Below are positions 1 to 4,823 of a DNA stretch of 12,945 nucleotides, piece after piece (the stretch's first letter is position 1; the number at the start of each line of letters is the position of its first letter). This DNA is from Opitutales bacterium (lineage in GTDB: Bacteria > Verrucomicrobiota > Verrucomicrobiia > Opitutales > Intestinicryptomonadaceae): assembly GCA_017633865.1 (NCBI GenBank), contig JAGBOM010000335.1, positions 1 through 12,945 on the forward strand, read 5' to 3'. The translations under genes and the position numbers were made by a program. The notes beneath the pieces were generated by a model. The model made no database searches. It was not told where the DNA came from and worked only from the letters and a program-made list of their open reading frames with translations.

Positions 1-22
1 ATTTCCAAACCGGTTTGGAAAT
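1..22. repeat. perfect 22-bp palindrome at window edge
   Basis: Bases 1-11 (ATTTCCAAACC) are followed directly by their exact reverse complement, so the dyad has no spacer. It may extend left of the window. It lies inside the open frame of the partial gene, so it is either an accidental coding feature or a protein-binding dyad of the mobile element. Confidence 0.6.
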
Positions 23-322
23 TTCGGGGATGGAAAAGACGCGGACATCCCGAAAGAGGACGTTCCCGAACCCAATCAAACGGTAGCGCAAAATCTTGGA
101 ACCCTTAACGCTGTTAATGACAAAATGATAGACTTCGGTTCCGACGAAATCTACACGAAAAAGGCCTGCCATACTTTAGCCAAAATTAAGGACTATTTTG
201 AGAACCTAGAAAATAAGTGTCCGTATAAAGATAACATCCTTCATATAAAGTGCGCGCTTAACTTTATAGAGGAAGTTCTTGAATTTTATAGTGCTCAAGA
301 AATCGGGACGGAGGCCGAATAA
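2..322 (+). CDS. 3' end of unrecognised acidic protein (partial)
   Basis: The reading frame is open from base 2 to the TAA at 320-322, giving 106 visible residues; its start lies outside the window. The visible part begins with a Gly/Asp/Pro-rich linker and ends in a mostly helical, acidic domain containing KKACHTLAKIKDYF and LNFIEEVLEFYSAQ. I recognise no family. The stop overlaps the start of the MobC gene by one base (TAATG), so the two are probably translationally coupled and belong to one mobilization operon. An internal ATG at 125 could start a 65-residue protein, but I see no good ribosome site there and the upstream codons read as continuous coding sequence. A plasmid or ICE accessory role is inferred only from the neighbours. 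Confidence 0.55.
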   Translation, partial: FPNRFGNFGDGKDADIPKEDVPEPNQTVAQNLGTLNAVNDKMIDFGSDEIYTKKACHTLAKIKDYFENLENKCPYKDNILHIKCALNFIEEVLEFYSAQEIGTEAE

Positions 323-873
323 TGAACGATCTGCTACCCCAATACGGCTGTAAAATGGGAATGAAATCCGTGGGGAGGCAAGCGTACAAATGCGATGCAT
401 TTGACGCTTGCCAAGAGGGGGGTATCCCCCCCTCTTCGGGAACTCCCCCGAAGCCTGCTACGCAGGCCAAAATAAAAAGACGGAAGCCCGACGAGGCTCG
501 AAAAACTTACGCGTTGCCGAGCATACGCGTGACGAAGGATGAGCTGGAAAAGATATCGGAAATAGCCCGAAATGCGAATCAAACCAAGACGGAATTTATC
601 CGCAAAGCCATTTTAATCCATATTAAGAAGGCCGGACAAACGTACAACGACTATCGCCAGCGCATTTACACTACGGATCCAAAATTAATAAATGAGCTAA
701 ACTGCATCGGGAAAAACATTAACCAGCTGGCAAAGGGACTAAATTCCGACAAACTGCATGGGAACCCCATAATACTTGAGGAGCTATTCCAAAGGTTCAT
801 CGTTGCCTCTTGCAATCTGTCGAAACTTTCAAGGGTTATCGATGAAAAGAGGGAGGGCTGCAATGATAGATAA
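322..873 (+). CDS. mobC: MobC-type relaxosome accessory protein
   Basis: This 183-residue protein probably binds oriT and helps the relaxase load and nick. Residues about 64-98 read as a ribbon-helix-helix (ALPSIRVTKDELEKISEIA, then KTEFIRKAIL). Residues about 126-142 carry ELNCIGKNINQLAKGLN, the hallmark of the MobC family. The ATG at 322 has a GGAGG seven bases upstream and overlaps the previous stop. The relaxase start overlaps its 3' end by 11 bases, so the operon is tight. Residues about 19-50 look non-globular (EGGIPPSSGTPPKPATQ) and are encoded by a run of hairpins that looks like an oriT; this part may be translated only because the DNA must be kept. No Met codon lies between the hairpins and the conserved core. 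The family call is firm; that the N-terminus is real protein is less certain. Confidence 0.85.
   Translation: MNDLLPQYGCKMGMKSVGRQAYKCDAFDACQEGGIPPSSGTPPKPATQAKIKRRKPDEARKTYALPSIRVTKDELEKISEIARNANQTKTEFIRKAILIHIKKAGQTYNDYRQRIYTTDPKLINELNCIGKNINQLAKGLNSDKLHGNPIILEELFQRFIVASCNLSKLSRVIDEKREGCNDR
377..467. other. candidate origin of transfer: four consecutive hairpins
   Basis: Four inverted repeats tile this stretch. 377-412 has arms GGCAAGCGT and ACGCTTGCC plus inner arms CAAATGC and GCATTTG, with one bulged A and a GAT loop. 413-436 has arms AAGAGGGGGG and CCCCCCTCTT. 434-453 has arms CTTCGGG and CCCGAAG. 453-467 has arms GCCTGC and GCAGGC. A long inverted repeat followed by G-run/C-run hairpins beside mobC and a relaxase gene is the layout expected of a MOBP-type oriT. 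The nick site cannot be assigned from sequence alone; the loop and flank of the second hairpin, or the segment just 3' of the first, are the obvious candidates. The function is inferred. Confidence 0.6.
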
Positions 874-2875
874 ATACATCGACGTTTCTCTTGAATATCT
901 TGAAGGCGACATCGACTGCAATGGCGATCCGCGTCCATCCGAACTCGTGGCCGGGTACGCCGAGGGTGTTCGCCAAATGGAGGATTTTGCGAAAAAAAGT
1001 GGTATCAAGAAACCCGCATTTACGATGGTTTTTCGGGATCCGAAGCCAATAAAAGATATTAACGGCAGAAAATTCTATGAATGGCTAAGTAATTTTTGGA
1101 TTAAAACAATGTTTCCCGGCGTCCCGGAGGAAAACATTCCGCCGTGGGCCGCGTACGCGCATAAAAATTGGAACAATGATATCGAACTAAACATACGCGT
1201 CGTTCAAATATTCGAAGGGCGGAAATTCATGTTTTATAATCACAAAAAAGACCTATCCATGCGGCGAGCTTACTCGGATTATATTCACAAGATAAAACCG
1301 GAACTAACCCCCCCAAATTCAAAGCCGAGAGTGTTTTCGCACAGTAAGACTTGGAACCAAGCTCAAAATGACTTGTACAACTGGGCGTGCATGAAAATCA
1401 TGAACGAGATTAAATCGGGAAATATCCATTCGAAATCCGACATCGTCAACGCTCTTAATTGCCCCGGGATAACCGTTGAAGGTAAGGCTAAAAAATATAT
1501 CAAGATTAGCCGCGATGGCGGTACTCCCATCCGGCTTAGGGACGGAATATTAAATCCCGACGGCAGCGTTGACTTGAATCGCGATGTTGAAAACAACGCA
1601 AATACGCTGAAAAAGAGCGTCGAATATTACAAAAACAAATACGCCTATGAATTACAAAAAAGAAAGGAAAGGCTCCAGGGAATGGTGCCGAAAATTTATG
1701 AAGAAAGACCTAGACTACATACTGAAAATGGCAGTGGAAATTATATGCAAAGTGACAGAGGATCCGGCCAAAGCCGACTTGCGGAATATCTTTCTGCGGC
1801 GCACAACAAGAATGCTGGAGTACTTGTACATGCAAGGGAACGAAGAGACGAAGGAAATGGTAATCTACATAGCGAAAAAATTGGAGTCGTTTCTATAATA
1901 GGGGGATTCTTTAAGAACTTGATGGCAAGCTGTTCCGCCGACGCGGTCGAGGGTGTCGTGTTTAGCGCGATAGGCTATGTCTTAAAAGGCAAAATCAATC
2001 CTCTAGATCGGGACGGCAGATATGAGGAATCCCTTCGAAAAAGCTGCAACGCTAAAAGGTCCGAAAGGGAGCGCCTTCGCAAAAGGGAGGATGCCATAAC
2101 AGACGAACTGCTCGTCTGCGAGGACGATCTAGTAAAGGACCGCCTGCGCAAGGAACTGTCCAAGTGCGCCGCCGAAGACAAGGCTCTCGAGACCAAGATA
2201 GGCGAAATATGCCAAGAGATGGCGATAGCCAAGTCTTCGGACAAAATCCCGCAAAGCCGAATGGTTCTCACGCTCGAGGACATGGACCTTGTCCAAAACA
2301 GTCTTACTCTCGCCGAGAAAAGGGCAGTTTTGGCGGACGCGGTGGAGTCGATAAAGTTGTCCCGCATGTCCGAACAGGCGAGAATGAAAAGAACCATGTC
2401 CATGAAAATAACTCCAAGCCCGGAGTTCGCGGAGATAATCCCCAAAACCAACATACGCTTCAGCATAGACACCTCGAGCGGCAAAAGCCTATGGCGCATA
2501 GCAAGCCCGTTCAGCCTCGACTGTTCCGCCATAAAGAACAAGACCCCGACGCCTCAAAAAGAAAGAAGCCGCCATTTCCTCGTAAAGATTATGAAATGGA
2601 AAAGGGAAATGGAGAGGAAGAGGATGAGCCTTAGGCAGTTCGCGAAACTGAAAAATGTAAAGCTTTCAACCCTCGGAACTAAGATGTCGCTTCTTAACAC
2701 GCTCTCGACGGACGTCCTAAAGTTGATTCCGTCGCTGAACGGGAAGGAGGAAATTTCGAGAATCTCTCTGCGGAAATTGATAAAGGTTTCAAGGTTAAAT
2801 AACGGCTCCCAGATTGCCGAAATTAGGCGCATTTTGGGCTCCAAAAAGCGCTCTCGTGTTGGCCCCCAGAATTAA
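863..2875 (+). CDS. Relaxase, open frame running into a recombinase tail
   Basis: The first ~270 residues match the relaxase/mobilization nuclease fold that nicks oriT and carries the strand into the recipient. Tyr12 in EYLEG is the candidate nucleophile. Motif III is the variant form AHKNWNNDIELN (His100, Glu108, Asn110), in place of the usual HxH metal site. Around residues 205-230 is KKYIKISRDGG followed by IRL, the C-terminal signature of the same variant group. The ATG at 863 has GGAGG six bases upstream and overlaps mobC by 11 bases; the upstream extension of the frame to 776 is only mobC shadow. The frame never stops where a relaxase should. Residues about 280-345 read as junk (His/Asn/Gly/Arg-rich), and after residue 354 the sequence is serine-recombinase C-terminus. 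It could be a chimera made by deletion, or a relaxase whose stop was lost. Relaxase identity is fairly sure; the boundaries are not. Confidence 0.7.
   Translation: MIDKYIDVSLEYLEGDIDCNGDPRPSELVAGYAEGVRQMEDFAKKSGIKKPAFTMVFRDPKPIKDINGRKFYEWLSNFWIKTMFPGVPEENIPPWAAYAHKNWNNDIELNIRVVQIFEGRKFMFYNHKKDLSMRRAYSDYIHKIKPELTPPNSKPRVFSHSKTWNQAQNDLYNWACMKIMNEIKSGNIHSKSDIVNALNCPGITVEGKAKKYIKISRDGGTPIRLRDGILNPDGSVDLNRDVENNANTLKKSVEYYKNKYAYELQKRKERLQGMVPKIYEERPRLHTENGSGNYMQSDRGSGQSRLAEYLSAAHNKNAGVLVHARERRDEGNGNLHSEKIGVVSIIGGFFKNLMASCSADAVEGVVFSAIGYVLKGKINPLDRDGRYEESLRKSCNAKRSERERLRKREDAITDELLVCEDDLVKDRLRKELSKCAAEDKALETKIGEICQEMAIAKSSDKIPQSRMVLTLEDMDLVQNSLTLAEKRAVLADAVESIKLSRMSEQARMKRTMSMKITPSPEFAEIIPKTNIRFSIDTSSGKSLWRIASPFSLDCSAIKNKTPTPQKERSRHFLVKIMKWKREMERKRMSLRQFAKLKNVKLSTLGTKMSLLNTLSTDVLKLIPSLNGKEEISRISLRKLIKVSRLNNGSQIAEIRRILGSKKRSRVGPQN
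1701..1898 (+). CDS. Small helical protein overlapping the relaxase frame
   Basis: A 65-residue protein (MKKDLDYILKMAVEIICKVT..., ending IYIAKKLESFL) is read in the frame +1 from the relaxase ORF. It looks much more protein-like than the relaxase frame at the same bases: amphipathic helices, many Glu/Lys/Leu/Ile, and a stop TAA followed at once by an in-frame TAG. The frame can be extended upstream to an ATG at 1647, but neither start has a strong Shine-Dalgarno; 1701 was chosen because the extra 18 residues look unstructured. I recognise no family; the DYILKM start recalls short proteins found beside recombinase genes, which is a weak resemblance. It probably marks the gap between the original relaxase and recombinase genes. 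Confidence 0.5.
   Translation, partial: KKDLDYILKMAVEIICKVTEDPAKADLRNIFLRRTTRMLEYLYMQGNEETKEMVIYIAKKLESFL
1922..2875 (+). pseudogene. C-terminal remnant of a large serine recombinase
   Basis: This segment (residues 354-670 of the long frame, same frame as the relaxase) looks like the back half of a large serine recombinase of the kind that integrates and excises mobile elements. It starts at what seems the last Cys of a zinc ribbon (ASCSADAVEGVVFSAI). It continues with a long coiled coil rich in Arg/Lys/Glu, then LTLAEKRAVLADAVESIKLS (the usual 'L...EKR.LL...VE.I' motif) and a beta stretch. It ends in a helix-turn-helix domain: LRQFAKLKNVKLSTLGTKM, LSTDVLKLIP, ISLRKLIKVSRL. The resolvase catalytic domain with its Ser nucleophile and most of the zinc ribbon are absent. 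A weak independent start exists at the ATG at 1922. Without the catalytic domain it cannot recombine DNA; it might still bind it. Confidence 0.6.
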
Positions 2876-3020
2876 ATTCGGCACTGCAGATAAGAACCGA
2901 TTTTTTGCCAATGTTTATGCGAAAAACAGCCCCATTTTGAGGCTAATTTGGAGCCATCAAAATGTCGAATTTTTAGCGCATTTTAGGCTCTAAAAACGCA
3001 CTTTTTAGGCTTCAAAAGTG
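2826..3020. repeat. degenerate direct repeats at the element's right side
   Basis: A 24-25-bp unit recurs with small changes. Copy one, at about 2827-2851 inside the recombinase 3' end, reads GCGCATTTTGGGCTCC then AAAAAGCGC. Copy two, at about 2976-2999, reads GCGCATTTTAGGCTCT then AAAAACGCA. A shorter third copy, at 2998-3020, carries CACTTTTTAGGCTTCAAAAG, and a looser one lies at 2932-2954 (CATTTTGAGGCT). Beyond copy one this region has no gene. Recombinase or regulator binding sites are possible; I cannot show either. Confidence 0.5.
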
Positions 3021-3033
3021 TTCTACACTTTTG
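3013..3033. repeat. 9-bp-arm inverted repeat with TCT loop
   Basis: The arms CAAAAGTGT and ACACTTTTG are separated by TCT. The core GTGTTCTAC recurs once in inverted orientation at 3108-3116 (GTAGAACAC). No T-run follows directly, so it is not an obvious terminator. It sits in the gene-free stretch 2876-3126. Confidence 0.55.
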
Positions 3034-3076
3034 TCTCATTTTGACCCTATTTATGTTTAGAAATTGTTTCGAAACA

Positions 3077-3130
3077 CCCAAAAAATGCAAAAAGGATTCT
3101 AACCCCCGTAGAACACCAAAAATGCAAAAA
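3077..3130. repeat. short direct repeat AAAAATGCAAAAA, two copies
   Basis: The 13-mer occurs at 3081-3093 and 3118-3130, each preceded by ACACC or ACACCC, with a 37-bp offset. A perfect palindrome GTTTCGAAAC lies just upstream at 3066-3075. The whole stretch 2876-3126 shows no coding potential that I can support. Confidence 0.5.
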
Positions 3131-3161
3131 AACCGCTTGGCTAAAGGCCTGGCGGTTTTTT
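3127..3161. terminator. bidirectional intrinsic terminator
   Basis: A 10-bp stem pairs AAAAAACCGC (3127-3136) with GCGGTTTTTT (3152-3161), and the loop can form a further short GGC/GCC pairing. The T-run on one strand and A-run on the other suit termination in both directions. It would close the mobilization operon on the plus strand and the tRNA-Glu transcript on the minus strand. Confidence 0.8.
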
Positions 3162-3200
3162 GGATCCCGAACGTTCAACGCGTTCGAATTAAATTTTAGC

Positions 3201-3277
3201 TGGCGTCCCCACGGGGATTCGAACCCCGGTCGTAAGAATGAAAATCTTATGTCCTAACCGGGCTAGACGATAGGGAC
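3201..3277 (-). tRNA. tRNA-Glu (anticodon UUC)
   Basis: Read on the minus strand, the gene folds as a full cloverleaf. The acceptor is GTCCCTA paired with TGGGGAC, the anticodon stem is TAAGA/TCTTA with loop TTTTCAT (anticodon TTC at 3242-3240), and the T-arm contains GGTTCGAATCC. The discriminator is G and CCA is encoded (3203-3201). Its 3' end faces the mobile-element side, as expected if the element once used it as an attachment site. No repeat of the tRNA 3' end is visible in this window, so that remains unproven. Confidence 0.95.
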
Positions 3278-3303
3278 GTAGCTCGATTTTTTAAAGGTCT
3301 TAT

Positions 3304-3331
3304 TTTTTACGGATTCCGCAACCTTTGGCAA
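3304..3331 (-). promoter_or_regulatory. possible sigma-70-type promoter of tRNA-Glu
   Basis: On the minus strand a TTGCCA hexamer (3331-3326) lies 16 bp before TAAAAA (3309-3304), about 27 bp ahead of the tRNA 5' end. The match to consensus is moderate, and the A/T-rich context makes chance matches likely. Confidence 0.35.
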
Positions 3332-3478
3332 GAAAAATTTTTTTGCGGGAATTTTTTATTTTACATTCGCATTTTTAGGGCGTTTGAAGGCGAAAATAGA
3401 GCCGTCGGTTGAAATGCGTGTATTAAGGATAACGGGCGTTTTGCTTTGCGCGCGGAAAACTTTTTCGGCTAAATTCGC

Positions 3479-3507
3479 TTGACAAATTTTGGCCGACAGC
3501 CTTTTAT
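3479..3507 (+). promoter_or_regulatory. sigma-70-type promoter of tRNA-His
   Basis: A perfect TTGACA (3479-3484) is followed after 17 bp by TTTTAT (3502-3507); the overlapping TATAAA at 3505-3510 would give 20-bp spacing. Transcription would start near 3514, about ten bases before the mature tRNA. Confidence 0.6.
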
Positions 3508-3523
3508 AAACGCTTTCATTTAT

Positions 3524-3601
3524 GGTGGATGTAGCTCAGTTGGCCAGAGCACTGGATTGTGGTTCCGGGGGTCACGGGTTCGAGCCCCGTTATCCACCCC
3601 A
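3524..3601 (+). tRNA. tRNA-His (anticodon GUG)
   Basis: This is a complete cloverleaf with the histidine-specific extra G at position -1 (3524) opposite C73 (3598). The D-arm is GCTC/GAGC, the anticodon stem is CTGGA/TCCGG with loop TTGTGGT (anticodon GTG at 3559-3561), and the T-arm contains GGGTTCGAGCCCC. CCA is encoded at 3599-3601. A promoter lies directly upstream and a strong terminator begins 12 bases downstream, so it is a single-gene transcription unit. Confidence 0.95.
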
Positions 3602-3613
3602 AAATTTTTAAAG

Positions 3614-3659
3614 CGCCGAATTTAAAGCTTTTTTCAGCCCGCAATTCGGCGTTTTTTTT
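3614..3659 (+). terminator. intrinsic terminator of tRNA-His
   Basis: The arms CGCCGAATT (3614-3622) and AATTCGGCG (3643-3651) are followed by eight T (3652-3659). The loop is 20 bases. It lies 12 bases after the tRNA. The rest of the gap to 3780 holds no gene that I can support. Confidence 0.85.
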
Positions 3660-3779
3660 GCGCCAGAAATTTTTGCGCGGCTCCTCGTTGTTTCAAGTGT
3701 TTTTTCGTTTTTCGGCGGCGCGCATATAATCGAGCCGCCGTTTGGCCTTGGCTCGCGGGAAGATTACCGAGCGCGGGCG

Positions 3780-3813
3780 CAAAAAAAAAGCGGCTTTCTA
3801 TTCGGGAAGCCGC
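3780..3813 (-). terminator. intrinsic terminator of the lipoprotein pair
   Basis: On the minus strand GCGGCTT pairs with AAGCCGC (plus 3807-3813 and 3790-3796), followed by a run of nine or more T (plus A-run 3781-3789). It begins about 28 bases after the stop of the second lipoprotein gene. Confidence 0.85.
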
Positions 3814-3841
3814 CAAAGTTTTTAAAGGCAAAGAGGATATT

Positions 3842-4213
3842 CTACTTCAGGGTAGCATTGCTGCTCATAACCTGCTTCCAGATTATCCAAAGCGAAAAGC
3901 TGCCGGTCCAGTTTGTGCGGTGTTTGACGTCCGCAATTTCCTTCGCGCCGATATTTTTAGCCTCGCGCTCCATCATCTTTGCGTTGTTTTCCACTTTTAC
4001 GGTGTCTTCAAAAAGCGTCAAAGAGCAGTCGTTCATCTCCTCCGGGTCGCCGCATATAATCGGCAGGCATCCGAAAAGATAGTAGCCGTAGTTTTCCGCA
4101 AATACTACAGCCTTGGCGTCTGAAACGCGCGCGGGCTCGATACTTTTGACTTGCGTTGTGGCGCAGCCGCACAAAACCAATGCCGAAAGCAAACAAAACA
4201 AAATTTTCTTCAT
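3842..4213 (-). CDS. Small lipoprotein B with NYGYYLF motif
   Basis: This 123-residue protein is predicted to be exported and lipid-anchored. The start MKKILFCLLSALVLCGC is a short lipoprotein signal with lipobox LCGC, so Cys17 would be acylated. The mature part contains ENYGYYLFGCLPIICG, then a helix KMMEREAKNIGAKEIADVKH and a hydrophobic, Trp-rich end (FSLWIIWKQV). It is a paralogue of the next gene upstream: same order of signal, NYGYYLF-x-C-x-P motif, helix with 'M...E...G.K.I.D', and Trp-containing tail. AGGAGG sits about six bases before the ATG and overlaps the upstream stop codon, with a gap of nine bases, so the two genes are co-transcribed and probably coupled. I do not recognise a named family; surface or periplasmic location is the only supported statement. 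Confidence 0.75.
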   Translation of the reverse strand: MKKILFCLLSALVLCGCATTQVKSIEPARVSDAKAVVFAENYGYYLFGCLPIICGDPEEMNDCSLTLFEDTVKVENNAKMMEREAKNIGAKEIADVKHRTNWTGSFSLWIIWKQVMSSNATLK

Positions 4214-4222
4214 ACTGCCCTC

Positions 4223-4639
4223 CTATTCTTGGCTAAATTTATCGGAATACAAAACAGCGGAAAGCTGGACGTCCTTATACCAGTATATGCCCAAGGTCGT
4301 GCCGATGACTTCCACCCAGCTGAAGAAGCATGTGGAGTTTTCGTCGAACTGGATGTCGCTTACTTTTTTGACGCCCAAGCGCTCGCACTCGTCTTTCAGG
4401 ATATTCATAGTCTTGTCCAGCTTGATATTGTTGCTGAACAGGCTAAACGAGCCGTCCGAGCCGCCGCCGCTGAAAAGAGGCACGCAGTTGAAAAGATAGT
4501 AGCCGTAGTTTGTGATAAGCACCTGCTTCGCGTTCGGTTTCACGCTTCCGTTTTCGGCCCGCGCGTCGGTATAGCTCACGCTGGTGCAGGCGCACAATGC
4601 CAGTATGAGTGGAGCAAAAATAAGATTTAGAATTTTCAT
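4223..4639 (-). CDS. Small lipoprotein A with NYGYYLF motif
   Basis: This 138-residue predicted lipoprotein is the first gene of the pair. The signal MKILNLIFAPLILALCAC ends in lipobox LCAC, making Cys18 the acylation site. The mature part has ITNYGYYLFNCVPLFSGG, a helix TMNILKDECERLGVKKVSDI, and an aromatic tail (FFSWVEVIGTTLGIYWY). It shares the layout and the NYGYYLF-x-C-x-P block with its downstream neighbour, so the pair arose by tandem duplication. No clear Shine-Dalgarno precedes the ATG, and a TATTAT hexamer lies only ten bases upstream (4654-4649), so a very short leader is possible. No family name can be given. The second Cys in the shared motif could pair or bind a ligand; that is a guess. 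Confidence 0.75.
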   Translation of the reverse strand: MKILNLIFAPLILALCACTSVSYTDARAENGSVKPNAKQVLITNYGYYLFNCVPLFSGGGSDGSFSLFSNNIKLDKTMNILKDECERLGVKKVSDIQFDENSTCFFSWVEVIGTTLGIYWYKDVQLSAVLYSDKFSQE

Positions 4640-4758
4640 AGGGCTTTAATAATACATATTTGATGTAAAATTAAAAGGGGAAAATTCGATTTTGACTTGT
4701 TGCGTTATTAAAGCAAAAGATTTCGCGCGCCCGCGAACGCGGGCATGCCGCGTTAAAG

Positions 4759-4779
4759 CCCCTCTATTTTTATGAGGGG
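4759..4779 (-). terminator. weak hairpin after dapF, possible terminator
   Basis: CCCCTC (4759-4764) pairs with GAGGGG (4774-4779) about the AT-rich loop, 45 bases beyond the dapF stop. The T-run is poor on either strand. A second GC-rich dyad, GCCCGCG/CGCGGGC, lies at 4729-4744. The gap 4640-4823 otherwise holds nothing that I can identify. Confidence 0.35.
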
Positions 4780-4823
4780 GCGGCAGGCTGCGGGAAGGGG
4801 ATTTTTTAGCCGGCGGGGGCTTT

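Noticed and set aside
125..322. Loose resemblance of the first partial gene to small phage hairpin proteins of the Acb2/Tad1 type
   Set aside because: Only a helix-turn-helix-like outline and a Pro between helices are shared; no diagnostic residues could be matched by eye.
377..467. Hairpin run as a CRISPR, integron attC or transcription terminator
   Set aside because: No repeat-spacer periodicity, no attC core sites, and no T-run after the stems; oriT fits the neighbours better.
776..862. Upstream extension of the relaxase frame to 776
   Set aside because: These codons lie over the mobC 3' end, and the ATG at 863 has an ideal GGAGG.
2164..2634. 156-codon plus-strand frame and minus-strand frames inside the recombinase remnant
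   Set aside because: Arg/Gly/His/Pro-rich shadow sequence; the remnant's own frame carries recognisable motifs.
3713..3740. TATAAT (3725-3730) inside a 7-bp GC-rich hairpin, a possible plus-strand promoter
   Set aside because: No convincing -35 element at the right distance and no plus-strand gene follows before the convergent lipoprotein genes.
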